From assembly GCF_030246945.1 (NCBI RefSeq), contig NZ_CP126742.1:1178001-1242000 (forward strand): DNA of 64,000 nucleotides. The letters run 5' to 3'. The translations under genes were made by a program, and so were the position numbers. This document shows positions 31,051 to 38,733 of this stretch, piece by piece (positions within the stretch are counted from its first letter, which is position 1; every line of letters begins with the position of its first letter). The stretch comes from Microbacterium sp. zg-Y1090 (lineage in GTDB: Bacteria > Actinomycetota > Actinomycetes > Actinomycetales > Microbacteriaceae). The notes under the pieces were generated by a model. The model was not told where the DNA came from, ran no database searches, and saw only the letters and a program-made list of their open reading frames with translations.

Positions 31051-32574
31051 TCAGCCCTGCTCCTCGGCGCCGGGCTCGGGGGAGTCCGGGCCGCCGCCGG
31101 CCGCCGACGCGGTCCCCGCGACGGGCAGACGCACCTCGAACACCGTGTCACCGGGTCGGCTCCGCACCGTCAGCTCGCCGTGATGGGCCTGCACGATGGC
31201 GCGGGCGATCGCGAGCCCCAGGCCGGTGCCGCCGGTGCGGCGGGCGCGCGAGCGGTCGCCGCGGGCGAAGCGCTCGAACAGCTCGTCGGCCACCCGCGGG
31301 TCGACGCCGGGACCGTCGTCGTGCACCCGCAGCACCGCGCTGTCGCCTTCGCGCGCCACCGAGGTCGTCACCGTGGTGCCGGCGGGGGTGTGCACGCGGG
31401 CGTTGGCGAGCAGATTCGCCGCCACCTGGTGCAGGCGCCCGGCATCGCCGGCGATGACGATCGGCTCGGCATCCACCTCCAGTCGCCAGGAGTGGTCCGG
31501 GCCCGCGACGCGCGCGTCGCCGACGGCTTCGACCGCGAGCCGGGTGAGGTCGACGGAGCCGAACACGAGCTCCTGCCCCTCATCGAGTCGGGCCAGCAGC
31601 AGCAGATCCTCCACCAGAGCGGTCATGCGCAGCGACTGCGCCTGGATGCGCTCAAGGGCCTGCTCGGTGTTCGCCGCGGTCTCGGGCGCGGTGGGCGCCT
31701 GGTGCAGGGCGCGCAGCGACAGCTCGGAGTAGCCCCGGATGGATGCCAGGGGCGTGCGCAGCTCGTGACTGGCGTCGGCGACGAATGCGCGCATGCGCCG
31801 CTCGTTGCGCTCGCGCGCCATGAGCGAGGTGCCCACATGGTCCAGCAGCATGTTCAGCGCCGCCCCCACCTGGCCGATCTCGGTGCGCTCGTCGGCCTGG
31901 TCCGCCGGCACGCGCTCGGAGATCGACACCTCACCCTCCGACAGCGGCTTCATCGCCACCCGCGTGGCGGTCTCGGCGACGGCGCGCAGCGGCCGCAGCG
32001 ACGAGCGGATGATGAGCGCGATCGCCGCGGACAGCAGCAGCAGGCCGCCCGCGGTGAGCAGCGTCACCGTCGTCAGGATCTGCGCGATCGTGGCGGTGAC
32101 GTCGGTGGTGGGAAGCCCGACGACGGCGTACAGGCCCGACCCGTCGCTGCGCATGAGCACGCGGTACTCGCCGAGTCCCGGGAGGGTGACGGTGCCGTCC
32201 CGCTGGTCTTCGAAGGCTGTGGCGATGCGGTCGATCTCCGCGTCGTCGAGGGTGACGATGCTCTCGTCGTCGGCCACGTACGCGCCGGTGACGTCGACGA
32301 GGGTCTGCAGCACGAGAAGGGTTCCCGGCTGCTGGCGGCCGACGGAGAGCGCCTCGGCGGCGGTGCCGGTGGTGGTGATGCGCACCCGGTCGGCGGCTTC
32401 GCGCACCTGACCGTCGAGATTCTGCTGGATGATCGTGCCGAGGATGGTGCCGGTGGCCAGGCCGATGCTGACGAGGATCAGCGCGACCAGCGACACGACC
32501 GCGGTGATGAGCCGGGTCTGCAGGCTCCAGCGGCGCACCCGTGGCGCATCCCCGGATGCGGAGGTCTCGGTCAC
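31051..32574 (-). CDS. Two-component sensor histidine kinase
   Basis: A 507-residue membrane kinase. TM1 (~20-42), an extracytoplasmic sensor of ~115 residues and TM2 (~160-190) precede a HAMP linker. The H-box is DASHELRTPLASIRGY with His270. The ATPase domain has the N-box NLLANARVHT, G1 DDGPGVDP and G2 GGTGLGLAIARAI. A short Gly/Pro/Glu tail ends it. GTG 32574 overlaps the response-regulator stop (GTGA), so the two are coupled. The sensor shows no recognised ligand domain. Convergent with the flavin gene, three bases apart. Confidence 0.92.
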   Translation of the reverse strand: MTETSASGDAPRVRRWSLQTRLITAVVSLVALILVSIGLATGTILGTIIQQNLDGQVREAADRVRITTTGTAAEALSVGRQQPGTLLVLQTLVDVTGAYVADDESIVTLDDAEIDRIATAFEDQRDGTVTLPGLGEYRVLMRSDGSGLYAVVGLPTTDVTATIAQILTTVTLLTAGGLLLLSAAIALIIRSSLRPLRAVAETATRVAMKPLSEGEVSISERVPADQADERTEIGQVGAALNMLLDHVGTSLMARERNERRMRAFVADASHELRTPLASIRGYSELSLRALHQAPTAPETAANTEQALERIQAQSLRMTALVEDLLLLARLDEGQELVFGSVDLTRLAVEAVGDARVAGPDHSWRLEVDAEPIVIAGDAGRLHQVAANLLANARVHTPAGTTVTTSVAREGDSAVLRVHDDGPGVDPRVADELFERFARGDRSRARRTGGTGLGLAIARAIVQAHHGELTVRSRPGDTVFEVRLPVAGTASAAGGGPDSPEPGAEEQG

Positions 32575-33305
32575 TGCGGGGCTTTGATCATGTAGCCGAC
32601 CCCGCGCACCGTGTGGATCAGCGGTTCGCGGCCCTGGTCGATCTTCTTGCGCAGGTACGAGATGTACAGTTCCACGACGCTGGAGCGTCCGCCGAAGTCG
32701 TAGTTCCACACCCGGTCGAGGATCTGCGCCTTCGACACCACGCGGCGCTGATTGCGCATGAGGTAGCGCAGCAGCTCGAACTCGGTGGCGGTCAGCTCGA
32801 TCTGCTCGCCGCCGCGTTCGACCTCGTGCGAGTCCTCGTTGAGCGTCAGATCGCCCACGCGCAGGATCGGCTCGCTGCCGGCGACCGCAGCGGTCCCGGC
32901 GCGGCGCATCAGGGCGCGCAGGCGTGCGACCACCTCTTCGAGGCTGAAGGGCTTGGTGACGTAGTCGTCGCCGCCGGCGGTGAGGCCGGCGACCCGGTCG
33001 CCGACGGCATCCTTGGCCGTGAGGAACAGCACCGGCACGTCATTGCCGGAGTGGCGCAGCCGCTGCAGCACCGACATGCCGTCGAGGTCGGGCATCATGA
33101 TGTCGAGCACCATCGCGTCGGGCGCGAAGTCGCCTGCCGCCTGCAGGGCCTCGTACCCGGAGGCCGCGGTGCGCACCTGCCACCCCTCCATCCGAAGGGC
33201 CATCGACAGCAGGTCGGTGAGCATCTGCTCGTCATCGACCACCAGCACGCGCACAGGGGAGCCATCGGGGCGTCGGAGTTCCGGCTGGGGGGCGCTCGCG
33301 GTCAT
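32571..33305 (-). CDS. OmpR/PhoB-family response regulator
   Basis: A 244-residue regulator. The receiver domain has VLVVDDEQ, phospho-acceptor Asp68 in MVLDIMMPDLDG and the Lys of FLTAKD. The C-terminal winged helix ends with the wing VVELYISYLRKKIDQGREPLIHTVRGVGYM. ATG 33305 lies six bases after CACAAT, so a leaderless transcript is likely. It is the first gene of a regulator-kinase operon of the MtrA/TcrA-like type. Targets are unknown. Confidence 0.93.
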   Translation of the reverse strand: MTASAPQPELRRPDGSPVRVLVVDDEQMLTDLLSMALRMEGWQVRTAASGYEALQAAGDFAPDAMVLDIMMPDLDGMSVLQRLRHSGNDVPVLFLTAKDAVGDRVAGLTAGGDDYVTKPFSLEEVVARLRALMRRAGTAAVAGSEPILRVGDLTLNEDSHEVERGGEQIELTATEFELLRYLMRNQRRVVSKAQILDRVWNYDFGGRSSVVELYISYLRKKIDQGREPLIHTVRGVGYMIKAPQ

Positions 33306-33311
33306 GCCCTC

Positions 33312-33317
33312 ATTGTG
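33312..33317 (-). promoter_or_regulatory. -10 box of the response-regulator gene (leaderless)
   Basis: Minus-strand CACAAT, then GAGGGC, then ATG 33305. Confidence 0.55.
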
Positions 33318-33349
33318 TACCTCCCTGGAGAGGATTCCTATGGAGCGCG

Positions 33350-33829
33350 CTATGCGCCCGCTGTGAGATCACCGGCGCCGGGAGAGCGACGAGCGCGGCG
33401 CGACACCCGCGCGATGGCCGCCACGGCGCCGGCGCCCACGGCGGCGCCGAGGGTGTTGGCGATCAGGTCCCGCACGTCGGGGTAGCGGGCGGGCAGCGCG
33501 ATCGCCTGGGTGAGTTCGATCGCAGCGCTCAGCGCCAGTCCGACGCCGGTGGCCAACCACCACCGGCGGGGGCCGGTCCACAGCACCCACAGCGCCCCGA
33601 CAGGGGTGAACAGGGCGACGTTCGCCGTGAACTCCAGCACGGGATAGGTCAGCCAGGCCGTCACGGGCAGTGTGGCGAAGGTTTCGGACAGCGCCTTCAG
33701 GGTGCCGCCGGCGCCCTCCGGCTGCGGGCCGAGCGTCAGCGATGCCAGCCAGGCGAGGTAGGCCGCCGAAGCCGCCCCGAGCACGATCAGCCCGGGGCGG
33801 CTCCGAACGGGGATGAGGGCGGGCGTCAG
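33350..33829 (-). CDS. VanZ-like membrane protein, probable CTG start
   Basis: A small VanZ-family membrane protein, 159 residues if started at CTG 33829. About four hydrophobic segments; family pattern FTANVALFTPVGALWVLW, then LSAAIELTQAIALPARYPDVRDLIANTLGAAVG. VanZ domains occur in teicoplanin resistance and in many proteins of unknown role. No ATG or GTG precedes the first membrane span with its basic flank (RSRPGLIVLG); the first GTG (33784) would cut into it. CTG 33829 overlaps the gnd stop as CTGA, just like the ATGA/GTGA overlaps elsewhere. Confidence 0.75.
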   Translation of the reverse strand: MTPALIPVRSRPGLIVLGAASAAYLAWLASLTLGPQPEGAGGTLKALSETFATLPVTAWLTYPVLEFTANVALFTPVGALWVLWTGPRRWWLATGVGLALSAAIELTQAIALPARYPDVRDLIANTLGAAVGAGAVAAIARVSRRARRSPGAGDLTAGA

Positions 33830-35406
33830 TGGGTGTCCTCGGCCTCGATCTCCGTGCGGTCGCCCGACCACAGCGTGTGGAAGGTGCCGGGCTTGTCGAT
33901 GCGCTTGTAGGTGTGGGCGCCGAAGAAGTCGCGCTGGCCCTGGATCAGGGCAGCGGGCAGCCGCTCGGCGCGCAGCCCGTCGTAGTAGGCCAGCGACGAA
34001 GAGAACGCCGGGGCGGGGATGCCGGCGGTCGCGGCGGTCGCCACGATGCCGCGCCACGCGTCCTGCGCACGACCGAGCGCCTCGACGAAGTAGGGCGCCG
34101 TGAGCAGCACGGGAAGGTCAGGGGCTGCGGCGTACGCGTCGCTGATGCGGTTGAGGAACTGCGCGCGGATGATGCAGCCGCCGCGCCAGATCTTCGCGAT
34201 CGCGCCGAGATCGATCGCCCAGTCGTACTCTGCGGCCCCGGCCCGGATCTCGTCGAACCCCTGGCTGTAGGCGACGATCTTCGACGCGTACAGCGCCAGG
34301 CGCACGTTCTCGATGAACGCGTCGGGGTCATCGACGGTGAGGGTCTCGGAGGCGCCGGGGAGCTCGCGCGACACCTGACGCTGCTCGGGGTGGCTCGACA
34401 GCGACCGGGCGAACACCGCCTCGGCGATCCCGGACACGGGGGTGCCGAGATTCAGGGCCGTCTGCACGGTCCAGGCCCCGGTGCCCTTGGCGCCGGCCTG
34501 GTCGAGGATGACGTCGACGAGCGGCCGGCCGGTCTCGGCATCCACCTGGCGCAGCACCTCGGCGGTGATCTCGATGAGGTAGGATTCCAGCTCGCCGCGG
34601 TTCCACTCGGCGAAGACGTCGGCGATCTCGGCGGGGGACTTGCCGGTGCCCCGGCGGATGAGGTCGTAGGCCTCGGCGATCAGCTGCATGTCGGCGTACT
34701 CGATGCCGTTGTGCACCATCTTGACGAAGTGGCCCGCGCCGTCGTGCCCGACGTGCGTCACGCACGGCTCGCCCTCGGCGACGGCGGCGATCGAGCGCAG
34801 GATCGGCCCGAGGGTGACCCACGACTCGTCGGAGCCGCCGGGCATGATCGAGGGCCCTGTCAGCGCACCCTCCTCGCCGCCCGAGATGCCGGCGCCGACG
34901 AAGTTGATGCCCGTCTCACGCACCGCCTTCTCGCGGCGGATCGTGTCGGTGAACAGGGCGTTTCCGCCGTCGACGATGATGTCGCCGGGCTCGAACACCT
35001 TGGTGAGCGCGTCGATGACGGCGTCGGTGGGGCCTCCGGCCTTGACCATGATGATGGCGGTGCGCGGTCGCTGCAGCGACGCGGCGAACTCGTCGTACGA
35101 GAAGGTGGGGACGAACCCGGCTTCGGGGTGCTCGGCGACCAGCTCGTCGGTCTTGGACCGCGACCGGTTGTAGACCGCGACGGTGTTCCCCTCGCGCGAG
35201 GCGAGGTTGCGGGCGAGGTTCGAGCCCATCACCGCCAGGCCCACGACCCCGATGTTGGCGCGCGGGGCGGCCGCGGAGTCCGGGCCCTCCGGGGTCGCCG
35301 CGGGGCGGGGCACGTCCTGCGGCGAGGGCGCGCCCTCGTGCACCTCGGCGGAGCCGGGGGTGTCGTCGCGATCGTCCGAGGTGGTGGTCTGGGCCTTGTC
35401 GTTCAT
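33826..35406 (-). CDS. gnd: 6-phosphogluconate dehydrogenase (decarboxylating)
   Basis: Oxidises 6-phosphogluconate to ribulose 5-phosphate, CO2 and NADPH in the pentose phosphate pathway. The Rossmann motif NIGVVGLAVMGSNLARNLA, substrate motif GAGISGGEEGALTGPSIMPGG, catalytic Lys in HFVKMVHNGIEY and the helical C-terminal domain are intact. The protein is 526 residues because ~48 residues of Asp/Pro/Ala-rich sequence precede the Rossmann fold, which normally begins within the first few residues. ATG 35406 has a good AGGAGAAGC site. It lies downstream of eda on the same strand, with a possible -10 (TACGCT) at 35471-35476. Confidence 0.95.
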   Translation of the reverse strand: MNDKAQTTTSDDRDDTPGSAEVHEGAPSPQDVPRPAATPEGPDSAAAPRANIGVVGLAVMGSNLARNLASREGNTVAVYNRSRSKTDELVAEHPEAGFVPTFSYDEFAASLQRPRTAIIMVKAGGPTDAVIDALTKVFEPGDIIVDGGNALFTDTIRREKAVRETGINFVGAGISGGEEGALTGPSIMPGGSDESWVTLGPILRSIAAVAEGEPCVTHVGHDGAGHFVKMVHNGIEYADMQLIAEAYDLIRRGTGKSPAEIADVFAEWNRGELESYLIEITAEVLRQVDAETGRPLVDVILDQAGAKGTGAWTVQTALNLGTPVSGIAEAVFARSLSSHPEQRQVSRELPGASETLTVDDPDAFIENVRLALYASKIVAYSQGFDEIRAGAAEYDWAIDLGAIAKIWRGGCIIRAQFLNRISDAYAAAPDLPVLLTAPYFVEALGRAQDAWRGIVATAATAGIPAPAFSSSLAYYDGLRAERLPAALIQGQRDFFGAHTYKRIDKPGTFHTLWSGDRTEIEAEDTH

Positions 35407-35468
35407 GCTTCTCCTCGTGCCTGCCGGCCTGCAGTGCGCCGTGGTGCTGGCCGCACCCGGGGCGGGTT

Positions 35469-36125
35469 CTAGCGTAGTGCGGCAGCCGCGTCGGATCGGG
35501 GTGCCCCCGCAAGTGTGACGAGCCGGCGGGTCCGACGGGTCACCTCGGCCCAATCGCCGGCGCCGACGGCCGCCTCCGGCAGCATCCATGACATCCCCAC
35601 GGCCGGGACCGCGGGGATGGCGAAGTAGTCCGCGAGGTCGTCGGGCCCGATGCCGCCGGTGGGGACCAGGGTGACCTCCCCGAAGGGCGCCGCCAGCGCG
35701 CGCAGGGCCGCAGCACCGCCGGACGCTGCGGCCGGGAAGAACTTCACCGTCGTGATGCCGAGTTCGAGGGCCGCCTGGATCTCGGTGGCCGTCACCGCCC
35801 CGGGGAGCACCGGGACCCCCCGCAGACGGCAGCGCTCGACGACGGCGCGGCTCGTGCCGGGGGAGACGATGAAGCGGGCGCCGGCGTCGACGGCGGCATC
35901 CACCTGATCGGGTCGCACGACCGTGCCCGCACCGACGAGCACGTCGCCGCGCGCGGCGACGGCCGCGATGGCATCGGCCGCCGCGGCCGTGCGGAAGGTG
36001 ATCTCGGCGACCGGCACGCCGCCGTCGGCGAGCGCGCCGGCGATCGCGACGGCCTGGCCGCTGGAGTCGGCCGTGACCACGGGGACGATCCGATGCGGGC
36101 GCAGCAGTGCGAGGACCTGATTCAT
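35469..36125 (-). CDS. eda: 2-keto-3-deoxy-6-phosphogluconate aldolase
   Basis: A class I aldolase of 218 residues (219 from ATG 36128) that splits KDPG to pyruvate and glyceraldehyde 3-phosphate. The Schiff-base Lys128 is in TTVKFFPA; Glu41 and Arg45 in AEITFRT and the phosphate loop GGIGPDD are conserved. ATG 36125 was preferred because GGAAG is six bases upstream; a second ATG directly precedes it. It shares a divergent promoter region with the FGGY kinase. No edd gene is in the window, so KDPG may arise from Edd elsewhere or from ketodeoxygluconate kinase. Confidence 0.94.
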   Translation of the reverse strand: MNQVLALLRPHRIVPVVTADSSGQAVAIAGALADGGVPVAEITFRTAAAADAIAAVAARGDVLVGAGTVVRPDQVDAAVDAGARFIVSPGTSRAVVERCRLRGVPVLPGAVTATEIQAALELGITTVKFFPAAASGGAAALRALAAPFGEVTLVPTGGIGPDDLADYFAIPAVPAVGMSWMLPEAAVGAGDWAEVTRRTRRLVTLAGAPRSDAAAALR

Positions 36126-36128
36126 CAT

Positions 36129-36219
36129 CCGCTTCCGTCGGGCGCGATCGTCGCGCGAGGACGGAAAGATCATATCATTGGGGGGTGTCCGCGATCCGCG
36201 TGCGCCGCCCCGCCCGACG
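36129..36219. promoter_or_regulatory. Divergent eda / FGGY-kinase promoter region
   Basis: A local AT-rich patch (GATCATATCATTG, 36169-36180) stands out from the GC-rich surroundings. On the minus strand it gives TATGAT (36169-36174) as a near-consensus -10 for eda; on the plus strand TATCAT (36173-36178) can serve the kinase. Overlapping promoters would allow one regulator, probably the FadR-type protein at 37668, to control both directions. Confidence 0.5.
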
Positions 36220-37659
36220 ATGGACGTCCCCATGTTGATCCTCGCCCTCGAATGCAGCACCACGTCCGCCAAGACGATGCTGTTCGACGCCGATGCGGGT
36301 CTGGTGGAGGTGCAGGAGCGACGGCTGACGGTGCCCGGCGGCGACAGCGCGGTGCGCGACGGCGACGACATCGTCGCGCAGGTGCTCGACCTCGGTCGCG
36401 ACGCGGCGGCCGGCCGGCCCGTCGACCTCATCGCCCTCAGCGGCACCTGGCACGGGCTCACGCTGCGCACCCCCGAACTCGAGGCCGTGACACCCGTTCT
36501 CGAGTGGCCGTACACCGGCGCGCGGGAGCTCACGGCCCGCCTGCGGCGCGACGACGACTTCGCCCGCTGGTTCCACGGGCGCACCGGATGCCTCGTGAAC
36601 GCGTCCTACCCCGCCTTCAAGCTGCGCCACCTGCGCGACGCGGGTCAGGACCTCAGCGGACTCGTGGCCATGGACCAGCCCACTGTGCTGTTCGCGCGGC
36701 TGACCGGCGAGATCTCCACCAACGCGTCGCTGGCATCGGGCACGGGGCTGCTGGGGGTCGCCACCGGCGAGTGGGATGCCGAGGTGGTCGATCGCCTCGG
36801 ACTCGGCGACGTCGAGCTGCCCGCCGTGCGCGCCGCGACGGCGACGGCGCCGCTGACTCCCCACGCCGCGGCGCGTCTGGGACTGCGCGCCGGCATCCCG
36901 GTGCTCACGCCCGGCCCCGACGGCGGCCTCAGCCAGGTGGGGGATCTGGCCACCGAGCCCGGGGACATGACGTTCTCGATGGGAACGAGCGGGGCGCTGC
37001 GCATGGCGACGCGGCATCCGGCGCTCTCGCCCACCCTCAGCACGTGGGCATACCGTTCCCCGCTCGGGCCGCTCAGCGGCGCCGCCACGTCCGGCTGCGG
37101 CAACTGCGTCGACTGGGCGCGCGACCGTCTGTTCGGCGCGGACGTCCCGTACCGCGAGCTGGAGCCGCTGCTGTCGGCGGAGCGCACCGACCTGCCGGTG
37201 TTCCTGCCGTTCCTGTTCGGGGAGCGCAGCCCCGGGTGGCAGGACGGGCGCCGCGGCGGACTGCTCGACCTGCAGCCGCACCACACCCGCGCCGACATGT
37301 ACCAGGGCGTGCTGGAGGGCATCGTCTACTCGCTGTACCACTGCTACACCGAGCTGACGCCGCTGACGGGCGCGCCCCGGCGCATCGTGCTGTCGGGTGG
37401 CGTGCTGTCGTCGCCGATGTGGACGCAGCTGACGGTGGACGTCTTCGGCGTCGCGATGGAGCTCTCGCCGCGCCGGCACAGCTCACTGGTCGGCGCCGTG
37501 CGCATGGGGCTGCGGGCGTCGGGCCTGAGCGGGCGCCATGCCGCCTTCGACGACGTCGCGCCGGTGGTGGTGTCCCCGCGCACCGAGCGGCGCGCGCAGT
37601 ACGACGCCGGCTTCGCGCGGTACCTGGACCGCTACGCCCGCACGGGCGCGGAGGCCTGA
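36220..37659 (+). CDS. FGGY-family carbohydrate kinase (probable gluconokinase)
   Basis: A 479-residue sugar kinase of the FGGY family. The N-terminal ATPase motif LALECSTTSAKTMLFDADAG, the substrate segment GTWHGLTL, the second-domain SMGTSGALRMAT and FLFGERSPGW, and the C-terminal VLSGGVLSSPMWTQL are in order. FGGY members phosphorylate gluconate, xylulose, glycerol and others. The neighbours gnd, eda and a FadR-type regulator favour gluconate, but this is inference. ATG 36220 (MDVPMLIL) or ATG 36232 (MLIL) are both possible; neither has a strong ribosome site. Confidence 0.85.
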   Translation: MDVPMLILALECSTTSAKTMLFDADAGLVEVQERRLTVPGGDSAVRDGDDIVAQVLDLGRDAAAGRPVDLIALSGTWHGLTLRTPELEAVTPVLEWPYTGARELTARLRRDDDFARWFHGRTGCLVNASYPAFKLRHLRDAGQDLSGLVAMDQPTVLFARLTGEISTNASLASGTGLLGVATGEWDAEVVDRLGLGDVELPAVRAATATAPLTPHAAARLGLRAGIPVLTPGPDGGLSQVGDLATEPGDMTFSMGTSGALRMATRHPALSPTLSTWAYRSPLGPLSGAATSGCGNCVDWARDRLFGADVPYRELEPLLSAERTDLPVFLPFLFGERSPGWQDGRRGGLLDLQPHHTRADMYQGVLEGIVYSLYHCYTELTPLTGAPRRIVLSGGVLSSPMWTQLTVDVFGVAMELSPRRHSSLVGAVRMGLRASGLSGRHAAFDDVAPVVVSPRTERRAQYDAGFARYLDRYARTGAEA

Positions 37660-37667
37660 GCGGGCGG

Positions 37668-38363
37668 TCAGGAATCCGCGCCGACTTCGCCCAGCACGGT
37701 GTCGACGTAGCGCCGGGTGTGGTGCTCCGCGGCGTCGGCGTCGCCGCGGGCGATGGCCGCGGCGGTCTGCACGTGGTTGTGCAGCGCCTGCGCGTGGGGG
37801 ACGCCGGGGGTCAGGCCGGCACGCGAGCGGCCCGCGATCACGGCGGCGACGGCCGGTTTGACGGCGGCCAGGAGCGGGTTTCGGCTGCTGTCGAGAAGCA
37901 GGTCGTGGAAGGCGATGTCGACGGCGAGGTACTCATCGCCGTCGCCGCGGCCCTGCGCGCCCAGCTCTTGGAGCAGGGCGGCCAGGCGCACCAGCTCCGT
38001 CCGCTCGGCGTCGGTGGCGCGGACCGCGCTCAGCCTGGCGGCGATGGGCTCCACCGCCGCGCGCAGCTCGTTGACCACCACCAGCTGCCGGTCGCGGTGC
38101 GGGCCGCGCAGCTGCCAGCCGATCAGTCGCGTGTCCAGCGCGCTCCAATCGCCGGTGGGCCGCACCGTCACGCCGATGCGGCGCCGGGACTGCAGCATGC
38201 CCATCGCCTCGAGCACGCGCACCGCCTCGCGGATCACGGTGCGCGAGACGCCGTACTCCTCTTCGAGGCCGGCGAGGGTCAGCACCGTGCCGGGGGAGAC
38301 GCTTCCCGACGCGATCCGGATGCCGAGGTCGTCGACCACGGATCCGTGGGATGCCTGCGCCAC
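37668..38363 (-). CDS. GntR-family regulator, FadR/FCD subfamily
   Basis: A 231-residue regulator with N-terminal winged helix (VLTLAGLEEEYGVSRTVIREAVRVLEAMGML, RRRIGVTVRP) and an all-helical FCD ligand domain whose metal-site pattern includes DIAFHDLLLDSS, HNHVQTAAAI and HHTRRYVD. FCD regulators commonly sense sugar acids, which fits the adjacent kinase and eda. The start is GTG 38363 with GGAG five bases upstream. The tail is convergent with the kinase (eight bases apart), and a 40-residue membrane peptide is encoded directly upstream. Confidence 0.88.
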   Translation of the reverse strand: MAQASHGSVVDDLGIRIASGSVSPGTVLTLAGLEEEYGVSRTVIREAVRVLEAMGMLQSRRRIGVTVRPTGDWSALDTRLIGWQLRGPHRDRQLVVVNELRAAVEPIAARLSAVRATDAERTELVRLAALLQELGAQGRGDGDEYLAVDIAFHDLLLDSSRNPLLAAVKPAVAAVIAGRSRAGLTPGVPHAQALHNHVQTAAAIARGDADAAEHHTRRYVDTVLGEVGADS

Positions 38364-38398
38364 GAGGGCTCCGATCGGCGTGTGCGGCCGGGGTCCGC

Positions 38399-38521
38399 TC
38401 AGCCCTGCTTGTAGCCCTGGCGGCCCAACGACCACAGGGCTGCGACAGCGCCCACACCCGCCGCAGCGGTCATGATTCCGATGATCCACAGCAGGACGTG
38501 CGAGATGAAGCCGTATTCCAT
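38399..38521 (-). CDS. 40-residue single-span membrane peptide
   Basis: ATG 38521 is preceded by GGAGGA at seven bases, a strong ribosome site. The product begins MEYGFISHVLLWIIGIMTAA, continues as one hydrophobic span of ~25 residues, and ends with the polar tail SLGRQGYKQG. It lies 35 bases upstream of the FadR-type gene on the same strand, likely co-transcribed. Codon bias resembles the neighbours. No function is recognised. The short length means automatic gene callers may miss it. Confidence 0.75.
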   Translation of the reverse strand: MEYGFISHVLLWIIGIMTAAAGVGAVAALWSLGRQGYKQG

Positions 38522-38573
38522 GGGGTGTCCTCCGGGAGTGCGAGCGGGCGTCTTCATGCTACCCGCGTCGCTG

Positions 38574-38579
38574 GTAGAC
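38574..38579 (+). promoter_or_regulatory. -10 box of rplY
   Basis: TAGACT, predicted start near 38586, giving a leader of roughly 150 bases before ATG 38734. This contrasts with the leaderless genes around it. Confidence 0.55.
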
Positions 38580-38674
38580 TCGGAACGAACTTCGGCGAGG
38601 GATGGGGCGCACGTGCGCCGGCATCCGTGATCGACGCGGTGATGCAGGCCTTGCGGCTTTCCTCACGCGCATGC

Positions 38675-38726
38675 GTTCGAGTCGAACCACAGACCCAGAT
38701 CTGGGCTGAACCAGCCCGCAAGGAGA
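38675..38726 (+). promoter_or_regulatory. Structured rplY mRNA leader with mutually exclusive hairpins
   Basis: Three dyads are packed before the start: GTTCGA/TCGAAC (38675-38687), CCCAGATCTGGG (38694-38705) and GGGCTG-AAC-CAGCCC (38703-38717). The last two share GGG 38703-38705 and cannot form together. The ribosome site AAGGAGA (38720-38726) begins three bases after the last stem. The design resembles an autoregulatory ribosomal-protein leader; regulation itself is inferred. Confidence 0.5.
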
Positions 38727-38733
38727 TATCAAC

